Made by a program: the position numbers and the translations under genes. This document shows, in pieces, positions 48,301 through 60,300 of a stretch of DNA of 64,000 nt. This DNA is from Halichondria panicea (lineage: Eukaryota; Porifera; Demospongiae; Suberitida; Halichondriidae). The DNA lies in contig NC_087377.1 of the NCBI RefSeq assembly GCF_963675165.1, positions 14,256,198 to 14,320,197 on the forward strand, read 5' to 3'. The notes beneath the pieces are model-generated. The model did no database searches, was not told the DNA's origin, and saw only the letters and a program-made list of their open reading frames with translations. How positions within the stretch are numbered: the stretch's first letter is position 1; every line of letters begins with the position of its first letter.

Positions 48301-51300
48301 TTATCAGATTACTCTCGCGTGTAAATCAAATATACCACTCGAGGCCATTGTTTAACTATAACATAACCGATTACCCACTATAACAATTTGTTTATTAATC
48401 ACCACAAACCCACCACCTTATGTTTCCATGGAAACATTTTTGAGTATGTTGTAGCTTGGTCATTCACCTACACATTAGTATCAGCACAATTTCTTAGAAA
48501 TGTTCCAATCGAAAGATATTTACATTTAAGTACAGCTACTCAGAAATTTGTGGTAATCTACTCTCTAAGCTGGATGCACTGTAGAAGATTGGGGCAAGCC
48601 CAACTAGCCAGATAAGTTAATTTGACGTCACTAATAAGAGGTGTGGCTTCCGGTCAATCAAATTTCGGCGCTGCGCGGCTAAAAATCAAAAGCGCCCTCT
48701 TTTATCTATGATAGCACCCCCTTCTTCAAAATCCTGCCTACACCCCTGCATGAAGTTGTGCTGTCTAGTTAGCGTACTGATAGCTAGCATGCACTGTATA
48801 TAATAGTTACTTATATATGCATGAGCAGTGCAACAGTAGTTAATGCACGGTTGCAAGTGCTCTATTGCCCAAGCGGAAGTTCGAGAAGCTCATGTAGCTC
48901 GAGGCAAAGCCGAGTGCTACATGATGCTTCGAGAACTTCCGCGAGGCCAATAATATCCATAGAGCATGAGCGTAAAACAGTGCATTAACTGGTTTGTAGT
49001 TTTTAGCTTCTCGCAGCTATATACCAATAGCTATCGGCTCTAGTATAGAACTAACTACTAAGTAGAATAGCAACCTTATACGAAAAGATTTAAAATTTGC
49101 TATTCCTGATTCTGGAGAGACTGCAATGGCTTTCAACGTACTGGTAAGCAAAACTAGCCTTTACTCAAGAATAAAGCATTTGTTAGCAAGATAGCATTGC
49201 TAGAAGCTTATTTTAAGAATCACTTTGCTGCATGTATACTCGCATTGCAACCATGGAGCAGTTGTAGCTATTCTATTCTAAAATTCTATGGCTTAAAAAT
49301 CAAAAATCAATTATTTTGACCACCAACCGTGCTCTAACTACCCCGGCCCAGCCATGCTCTAATGAAAACACCGCGGGTGCTGATGCCTCGGTGGAGGTGC
49401 CAAAGCTACATAACATAAAGCTACTAATAGCTAGCTTCTATACACACATTGATTATAATTATCATGATGAATATTTTTAATTTTGCTGCATGCAGAATCC
49501 AGAATCACAGGGAAACACAAAGAGTGGGTAATGATCGACGATGATTGTTGTTAATAACGATCGATGCCAAAAGTTCAAGTCTAAAATTAATGGCTGCAAG
49601 TAGCAGAGCCTTGCAGCTCTCTTCTCACTCTTGCAGCTACCAATAGCTAGCGTTCTAGTGCAGAGCTAACTACTAAGTATAGAGTAGCAACACTCGGTGA
49701 ACAAGTTTTGCTACGGACTCTTTTGAAAAGGCTGCAATGGCATTCCAAGTAAGCAAAACTAGACATAACTCGAGAACGAAACTTTATTTTGCAAATCCAC
49801 AAATACCAAGCCAAGAAAACATGACTAGAAGCCTATAGAAACTCTTACTTGCACTTCATTGATCCTTGAGCAGCTGAAACAGTCTACACAGACACACAGA
49901 CACACAAACACACTACCGTATACCTCGCTTGCGCATGCGCACCGAGGCATAACTACCAAACTGTTCCAAAAATGCCAACCACAGAATAATAGAGCACGGT
50001 CTGTGGTTACTACAGTTGTAGATCCTAGTCTATGGATTTGTTAGCATAGTTTTTCCTTTGATCTTTGTACAAAAAACTACAAAGACACATAAAGTAATAG
50101 AAACAATGTCTTTCTTTCTCAAAAAACAAAAATTCATGATAATTTATGAGCAAACACTGCATCGTAACCTTAAGTATACAATGAATAATGTAAGCAGTAC
50201 TTATTGCGCTTTAACATAATTATAATTTAGCAATGTTTGTGCATATATAGCAGGACGATATCAGAATCCGCGTAGTAAGACGCGACATCTCCTCATGTGC
50301 TCCTGGTTATGCTTAGCCTCAAATCCAGGTCAATTAAAATACGGCTTGTATCTATTGCATGGGTGATAGTACATAGCTATGTGCAAACTGAGTTCCCCAA
50401 AATCTGAAGAATTCGTTCTACGAGTAAAACCGTGGTAAAAAATTATATTGTATTTTGTCTCCTGTGAAGCTGTGGCTTATGTCCTCTAATCCATTTTCGA
50501 GAAGGCTATAGTCTGAAGCCAAAAGAGGCTCTCATCTATACCTCTATGATGGTCGTATGGTTGCAGTTGGAAGCACAAAGTCAAACACTTGCCATGCATA
50601 ATTATAGTCTGTACAGAAACCAAGTTCAAACATCCCGACCATACGACCATTCTTGAGGTAGATGAGAGCCTCTTCTGGCTTCAGACTAGTGCAAGCTTTC
50701 GCAACAACACAATAGAGGGCCACAGCTATAGCTATAGCTAAGCTTTACCCATAAGACATATGCAATGTATAGATAGTGCATGCATGCATGGCCTATGATT
50801 AATTACACATGCAATAGATACCAGGCCGTATTTTAATCGGCCGGCTATAGGTTATACTAAATCAATAAATGCTCATGTAAATGATGAATTGTAAATACTT
50901 GATATAGGAAATACGATGTCCAGACTTTCAGACCTCCTTGATCTATCAAGTCACACTGTTAGGCTCCGGTGTTGTCGCAGTAAATCCCACAAGCTGTGGA
51001 AAAGTGTGTATGACCAGCTTTCAGAATTTTTCTGGTGCTTCTGTGGAGTATAGGGTATTGCTGTATGCTGTAAATTCTATTGGGACAAGTGAAGTTGTGG
51101 AATATCCAACCACTATCGGTATGTCTGAATTACATGTACCGTATATGCTTGATCAGAGGCCGCTCTCAAATAGTATATAGCCTCCTTTGCTAGCAAAACG
51201 AGTGTTGCAAGTGTGCGCTTGCTAATGCCTCTCGCCATGTTTTTGCTTTCGCTCAAAAGTATTAGAGTGTTATAGAAGAGGTAGATAATTTGCAATGTGC

Positions 51301-54300
51301 TTGATTGTTTCACAAGAAAGGGGGGTCCACAGTTAATAGTGCATACTGATTGTTTAAATGGCCTGTAGCCAAACAGTGGGAGTAAGCCTTTGTCAAAGGC
51401 ATAGTTAGTAGTCTGTGAGATAAGCATTAAAGACAGAATTCAATCACAGAAAGTAGACTATAGTATCTATAACAAGCAGTCTAAAAAGAGTTTAAACACA
51501 GAATTCAACCACAGAAAGTAGACTCTATAACAAGCAATCTAAAAAGAGTTATATTTATCAGAAAAGGTTAGTTTGTGGCTTACCAGGACCTCAACAAAGA
51601 AGAAAATCCAGGATCTGATTCTCTTACACGTGGTATTGAGTGCGCATGCGCATTACATCCAGGAATAAGTGCAAGTTCACAAATGGCTACTAAAATAGCT
51701 AGCTTCTTTAGCAGCTCTTTCTGACTGTTGTAGCTAGCAAAAAGCTAGCGCTTTAATGCAAGGCTAACTCATAAGTTGAATAGAACGTTTGTGCGAACAG
51801 ACGATGCTATGAAAGATTCTGAAGAGACTGCAACAGCCTTCAATGTGAGTCAAACTAGCCATAACTCAAGAAAGTTTGCTAATCCACGAATCAAAATCCA
51901 AGAGAACGGCTAGAAGCCTATATAGAAGCTGTTAGTTTTCCTCGCATTGCAACCGTTGAGCAGTTACAGTTGGAACAGACACACAGACACACACACAGTC
52001 AGCTTTACCGTGTCCCTCGTGCGGCTACGCCTATAGTTCAAGGCATAATGAAACGTTTACCTTAAAGTGACATATTTCACAGGTAGATTTGTTTGTGTTT
52101 TCACTGTTTTAGCTAATTTTGCTGCTGCTCAAGTTGTGAAATTAATATTATTCATAGCGTTTCTAATTACTCACAAGTGGTTTTAATGAGATTCATTGCA
52201 TTTTCCAATTATCTGCGAGTACACATTTTTCGATTTTACTCTCATTCACAGAAATTAATACTCGCGAAAGTAGGTCACCTTAAGGTAGTATATAGCCGCT
52301 CTCAAATATAGTACAGTAAAGTTTGACTCTAGCGCATTTCTGCACGTAGAAGCCATATTAATACTAGCAGCTAGCTACATGTACATGTAGGTAGGTAACA
52401 GTTTGTTAGTGCTTCAATTCACAAAGACTTTTTCATGGCAGAGTTCGAGTTTATGCAGGTGAAAATAACTTTTGATGACGCCTCTCTTGAACAGTGGCCT
52501 CTCTCGAATTGTAGCCTCCTCTGCCAGCAAAATGAAATATTTAGCCTCTGATTGGTACATGAATATAATTATAGTTTTGCCATCGCGTGACAGGACATAA
52601 TATTGTTTTTAATGGTACAGTAGAACCTCGATTATCCGGACACCTTTTTTCCATAGCCATGCAGGCCAGATAACCAGATAATTGACTATATTATTAACTA
52701 CACCCACAAATGCAGCTTACTCAGCAATATCTTAGTGTTGCACATGCGCTGTAATAGTCCTATAGAGCCTGGAGTTTTGATTGCTCTTCGAATGCCCATG
52801 CATTAATTACTTCCAGTATAACTTCCGCAGTAAAATTGTGCTGATCGAGTTAGCACACTCTTTTACATTCTGCAATACATGTGCTATTTGAATTGAAAAT
52901 AAGAGCTACACAATGGTTTTTGTCCCAGAGAGTTTTATCAACTCTAGACTTGAAGATACCTACTATATATACACAGTAAGTGCAGTATAGTACTAGATCT
53001 AAGAGGCAAACTAATGCTCAAGGATGGTGGAACATCTCATCTACAATGTGCTCACTAACAGGTGGTTAATGTGTGGGTGGGCAGAACTGTTGGGATTGCT
53101 CGGGGCTCTAAACCAAGCTTGATCAGTTCTTGACGAACGTAAGGAACAAATGCCTCGTGAAACCAATCTGGAAATATACTGCACCAGTCTCATCTCATCG
53201 CAATTAAATATTTGGTCAGGGCATATATATAGCTTCTTTATTGAAATTGCTTTAACAAATGATAAGACAAACTCATCAGCAGTAGAATCATCGGCTGACA
53301 ACTTTGTAATGACAGATTCCTAATTGGGGTGCCCGCACATAGTAACAAATTGACATAATTTAACCACAAAAATGCAACGTTTAAATCCTGAGACTTGCAC
53401 ACGCAGTATTTAATTTCAATGCATGCGCTAGTATAGTAGTAACCACAAGTAACAACATAGTGGTTTTGTGAGGATGTCTTCAATTAAATTAACTACAAGG
53501 GGGGTGCTCAAGCCCCCAAAGCGCCCCACTGGATCCGCCACTGGATACAGTTGTACATGGCTGTAGCTTAATAGTATAAGCTATACACTATATATACACA
53601 GATTACCAGTGTGCGCACATGCGCTTCATACATTAGTACACGTGCGCATACGCACAATGAACGTACTCCTTTTCATCAACATAGTGTGAACTTTGACCTA
53701 CACAAGCTATTATCTGAACTGTAATTGATAATTATTTCAGTGAAAAAAAGCAGCTTCTACTTTACACCTACTTTCCTCTCGAACGACTGTCGGTTTGCTT
53801 GTGAGTGCTTCTCAAATGGAAGTCTGGATACAGACAGTTGCAATGTGCTGTACACAACTGACTCGATGTACATGGATCCATCAGCAATTGTTTCTCCGCT
53901 CAATACACAATTTGAAATAACTGGAATAATTTCCAATACCATCTACTATTTTGATTTTTTTTTATCTGTGAACAAAACTCTACTTGTTAGGAACAAAATT
54001 ACAAAACAATCGATATCAAGTAAGCTTTATTATGTAATAGTGTTATAATTATTGTTATGGTCACACGTTGTTATTGCTCTAGGTCCGAGGCTCAGTTTAT
54101 TGGTCATTGTGTTCCTAACTCTGACTATTTTGGCTCTCATTCTTGTAGCAGCATTTATTATAGGTTAGTTACTTATCACCAAAGCATTCACTTATAATTA
54201 TTACACTTTTGCAGTTGACTGTGTTTTAAAGCAATTACAAAAGTTTGTAACAAGACTTTTTTTTTGTGTGGCAAGTTTCTTGGGATTATTGAGCTTGGTG

Positions 54301-57300
54301 TTTCTTATTGTTTTCTTAATTATCACTGGTGTCCAGCAAGGCAAGTTTTTTTAAAACAAATTGTACTTATTCTATTAAACTGTGTATTATTTCTAGACAC
54401 ATGCAGTTTGGACTGGAGGAGAACACGCAACGCATTGATCATTTCTGCCTTTCTTTTAGCTTGCTTTGGCAACATGTTTCTGGTCTGCATCCTGCTTGTC
54501 TCTTGTGTAAAGAAAAGTAAGGCAGCATCAATTCATAACAATCGATTCCATGTTTATTTTCAGATTCAAACATGATGGATGTGCATATAGATCTATTAGA
54601 ACACAGTCCAGTACTTTTCCATGCTGACCCACATAGAAAGTAATGGAACCCTAATTATAGTTGTACTATTCTCATGCATCATCATATATACAGTGATCCT
54701 GCTGACAAACAGACTGGCTATCAAAAAGAAAAATCTAAACATTGGTGGAGTAGTAGACCAGCCAATAGACAAGAAACAAATGAACTTATTGATATGCGGG
54801 ACGAGTCAAAGGTTGGTACAGCAAATAGTGAATCATCGGCTTTTCTAATCAATAAAGGAGGTCACGAGTCCACAACTCAATCCAAGTGCACAGACTCTTC
54901 TGGCCGCCTCAAATTTAAAAGGATCAAAAACTCTAATCCTGCAGTTGTTGTTCCCGGTGTCCTACCTGCTACCACACTATCTAGGGTAAAAATATAACCA
55001 TTCATGTCCTTAAGTTGTACTATGTTCGTAACTGTATGTTTGCTTGCAGGCCGACCAACACTTGTCCAATGATGCAAAGCCACAAACTGACGAAGCAACG
55101 TACAACAGTTCTGAAACCAGCAATGCACCACTCTCCAAGGCAGTGCAAGATAAAGACGCAAAGCAGGGACGCAAGTACAGATTCTCTTTGGGGCCTCTCA
55201 AGTTTGGAAGGAGCGAAGATACTACTGGTGCTCCTGTGACCTCACCGGTAGTTCCCCCTGGACAAACGGACCTGCCAGATGAGGTAAATCGCAGCCACTT
55301 AATTATGCCTCGAGGCGTAGCCGCACGAGGGATACAGTAAAGCTGGCTGTGTGTTGTGTGTGTATTCCAGCTGTAACTACTCAACGGTTGCAATGCGACG
55401 AAAACTCACAGCTTCTATAGGCTTCTATAGCCACGTTCTCGTGGATTTTGATTCGTGGATTAGCAAACTAAAGCTTCTTTATTGAGTTATTGCTAGTTTG
55501 ACTCACATTGATTGCTGTTGCAGTCTCTTCAGACTCTTTCATAGCATCATTTGTTCGCACAAAATTTCTAAACTAAACTTAACCGCTAGCTTTTTAGCTA
55601 CAAGAGCTGCTAAATCAGCTCGCTATTTTAAATTATTAGCCAATAATTTTGTGAACTTGACCTCTTGCAGACACACCCCTTATTCCAGTGGATCTACTGC
55701 GCATGCACGCTCATCCCCACGTATGAGACAATCCATTTTGAACCCCAGTCCTTGGCAGCTAAGCCACAAAACACTATTATAAATGCATGTACACAAGTCT
55801 TTTCTTCTCAGTTATAACGAGTGTTGCAAGCGTGCGCTTGCTAATGCCTCTCGCCATGTTTTTGCTTTCGCTCAAAAGTATTAGAGTGTTATAGAAGAGG
55901 TAAATAATTTGCAATGTGCTTTGATTGTTTCACAAGAAAGGGGCATCCACAGTTAATATATATAGTGTATACTGATCGTCTTAAATGCAGGGGCGGAGGA
56001 AGTGGTCCGGCAGGTCCGGCAACTGCCTGACCAATATTGAATCAAACCTAGCTATAATTATAGACTCTAGCTAACTTATAGTCAACTACCAGCTAGAGGC
56101 CGAGGATAAGCTAGCTAGCTAGCTAGCTACGATCGAACTCTATTCCAGTTCAATGTTACATGTTTAATGTTCTATTCTAATTATACGTAGATCTAATAGT
56201 GGGAGGACCTAGATCCAATAATAATTATTGGGCGGAGTCCAGCCTAACCAGGTATGATACAGAGGTATGATAATGCAAGTTCAAAGGTCAAATTTAGTAT
56301 ACATTTTTTCGCAGCTAGTAGGGCCCTATTTTTGCCTAACCAATGCCATTAAACTTCCTCCACCCCTGAAATGGCCTGTAGCCAAACAGTGGGAGCAAAT
56401 CTTTGTCAAAGGCATATAGTCATGCAGTAATCTGTGAGATAAGTACAATTCAATCACAGAATTAAATCAACGACACTGAAGCAACTGCATGTTATTTAAA
56501 TGGCCTGTAGCCAAACAATGCAAAGGCACAGAGTAAGAGAGAATTTAAGCACAGACAGTAGTATATCACAGACAGTATAGTATATATAAACAAGCAGAAC
56601 GTGTGTATCTATCTATATTAGTACTGAGAAGAAAAGACTTGTGTAAATGTATCTATTGTTATCAGACTTGTGTACATGAATATTGTTATCTAGTCTATAC
56701 GGTATCTTTTGTTTTGTGGCTTACCGGTATACCAGGACCTCAAGAAAAAGAAGTATGTTGATTCTGCTACTGGATTCTCTAACATGTGGGGATGAGCGCG
56801 CATGCGCATTGCATCCACAGGAATAATTAAAGGGTGTGTCCAAAGAGATCAAGTTCACAATGGCTACTAGAGCTAGCAGTTTTAACAGATCTTTTCTGAC
56901 TCTTGTAGCTAACAAAAAGCTAACGCTTTATAGTGCAAGGCTAACTCATGTGTTGAATAGAAAGTTTTTGCGAACAGATGATGATTCTGAAGAGACTGCA
57001 ACAGCCTTCAATGTGAGTCAAACTAGCCATAACTCGAGAAAGAACGTTTAGTTTGCTAATCCACGAATCAAAATCCAAGAGAATGCCTTGAGGCAGAATT
57101 ATAGATAAGATATTATACTTTCTTTGTATGAAATTCAAATGCAAATTGTTAACGTAAAATTCATTTTAGAAAATACTTGTCAAATATGGTGCAATCTAAT
57201 TGGTTACGTGGAGGTCTTTTATTTCTCATAGATACCTCTCAGACATTCAGAGGTACAATAATACTGAATTGACTAATTTTTAAGCATGCATGTACCGTAT

Positions 57301-60300
57301 ATATATATATATATAGAGGGTAATTTTCGTGGGGGAAAATATTCGTGGTTTTCGTGGTTGAAGGTATGACCACTTACCCACGAATGAAGCGACCTTGCCC
57401 ACCTTTACCTGCAGTGCAAGCAGCAACACGGTATATCGACAGAATAATGATAATGACGTTCAGAGTTCACATGCAGTTAGTTGGAATGATTATATGTTGA
57501 AGATGAGCATGAACTTATGTAGCCATCACTTATGAGGTGCGAGGTGCGCTGATGTTGTTTGTCAACACTTGTAAGCAAGAAAATATGGTGGTGGCCATTG
57601 GAGGAGGCAGAGATGGCAGACAAGACTTGATGAATTGGCTTCTGGCTACAAGCACAATGTCCATACTAGGCTTTTTATCGTGCGTATATAGGATGTCTGA
57701 AATGTTTTCTTTCTGCTCTAAGGAGGTTCGCTTGTAGCTTCTGATCCCTTCGATACTGCGATGTATGGCCTGTACGCTCCATTACAAGTTGTTCATTAAC
57801 ACCACTGGAGTACTTGGTTGCATTTGTGGCTCAGAGCAAAGGGTTTGTTTTGAATCCTTGTATTCACACGTTCTTCACCATATTCTTCAAGGTGTTATGT
57901 CCCAAAGGTGCTCAGGAAAACCAGCAATCTTTTTAGGTTTTGTCAGAGGAGAGGTATGACGCATTGCTCGGCCAATCATGCATGAGGACACAAGCTGTTG
58001 TATCTCTTAAACAGCTCAACAAAGTATCTCTGAGGATTTTCGGGATTTGATTAGTGAACCACTACTTTGGGCTTGAACTTGCGTCCTTTCATTACTCCAG
58101 GACGATTTTTCTATTATGTCTTCTCTGTATCTGAGGAATGATCGTTCATTTCGAGGCTCACGAAGTTCAATCTGGCAAGAATTATAGCGAAGTTGTCTGT
58201 GCTCACCTCCACTGCGCAATGCAAAATAGAGTCCATTAATGAACACCGATAATATATGTTCAAAAGAGTGTCCGCACTGTGGTCTCCTAAGATTTTTTTT
58301 TTATCCCACAGCAACTCTTCTTCTTCAAGGCAAAGTAGTTCAGCCTGCTTATATACAGAGCCAACACCAGCAGATTGAAGCTGCTTCATTTCAACTTGGC
58401 TGCGTAGGGGCAGTTTCAGGTTTATGGTCTTGTTTGTGGCCACTCGTACTCAGTAGGGCTTCAACTGCATTTTCTAAACTCCACCTTGGATCAAAAGGGT
58501 CAGTTTTACAGTCAGTCTATATAATTATAGTAGAGCTAGAATTTCTAGTAGAAAGCGTAGCACTGGAACAGCATCCCCAGCGGTACTGAAGTTGTGTCTT
58601 CACGCTATCCATAGCTAGCTAGCAGTTTATTTTGTGGTTGCTACACTATTCTAAATCAGTTACATAGGCCTCGTCCAACAGTCACTATAAAGTTTTGAGA
58701 ATATCGGGCCTTCGGTTATCAAAACCCCATAGAGACCATGGACTCAGCCTATAACTATAAAAGCTTATTCCCTCTACTATATAACACTCTAATACTGTTT
58801 GAACAAAAGCACACAACATGGCGAGAGGCTTTGTAATTTCTTGCAATTATTCTGGGTCATTATAATGGGCATAATAAGATTAAAATTGCGACCCCTGGTC
58901 AGTTTGGTACAATTCTCTGCTGCTTTTTTGTCTCTTTTATGCCGCGGGCCACGAGCGTAGCCCGCTGCGGTAGCTAATTACTAAAATCTGTTGAAAATAC
59001 TTAACTTGCTGCATGCTGAGTGACATCATTCTGTATAGCTAAGGCATTACTGCAAGACTAGCAAAAAACTCACCATATATAATATGTGACAGGCTCTGGG
59101 AAAACCAGACTATTGGAGCAGAATTTAGTATTGAGCTACAGCTAAATTTATGCCTACAGTATAAAATCTCAAATAAAATGTTATTGATGTATAAGTATCT
59201 ACAGTCCTTCTACTACCTCTCTGTAAAATCTGATGCTCTAAATCCAACTCTTTCCATCGAAACGCTTCGTCCAAACTTTCGCTATTACCTTATTTTTCCT
59301 AATTAAGCAATCTTTGAGAGCCGTTTTTCTCGATACTACATTTTACGGCTTCGAGTTTCCAACGCGCATAACTCGGGTATGAAACTAGGTATGTGAACAC
59401 TAAGCATATCATTGTGTAGGCAATGCTCTGCTCTATCACTTGGTACATTAATCACCAAAATTTTAGTCTGCTCCAATAGTCTGGTTTTCCTAGAGCCTGT
59501 CACATATAGACTAAAATCACGTGCAGTTTAATCTTACTTGACCCTTGTGAGCTCTCTTTTGATAATACAGTGTAGCAATTAAGTGTATATAGCTATAGAT
59601 AACAAGTCTTCAGGAAACATCTTGAAGCTCTGGATGGCTGTGAAGACTAGATATTGATGAGAATCACTCTAAGTAAGAAAACATAGACACACACACTGCG
59701 AAACTAGAGCACTGAAGTGCTAACCCCCAACTGTTGACATGATCTACAAGCATATAGCAACCCAAAGAGTAATTGCTGGCTATAAAGCAGCAAGTGACAG
59801 GATGAGATTGGAGTTTTAGTATAGTAATTATAGTACATGCATTATTTGCCTGTTTGTGACATCTGAGTCTTATACCTCAGTGGCGTAGGAGCAGGGGGGG
59901 CAGCCCAGGAAAATGCCTGACCAATATTTCTAGCTTGTCTTTATAGATGTAGTCTACCAGTAGTCTCTTGTCTACGTTTAGCTAAATTCTATGATTCTGC
60001 TTTAGTAGCTGCTACAAAAACTAGAATCTGATGACATCACAATCTATGATTGAGTTCAAAGTTCATAGTAATAACAAGGGCGTCTTCGCCCCCCCTTTTT
60101 TGCCTGACCAATGCAAAATTGCTTCCTACACCTCTGTACCTCCTCTCGGTATTCTGTGTACTAGACAGGCAAATACCTGGAGTCTTAGTTATGGATTCTG
60201 GGGTATGCATGGTATGCTCTGGGGCTAGGAAACAATAAACAACCACAATCATAATTCTAGTTTTCTACTTTAGTGACCCTGTTCATTGTTCCTGGTACAA

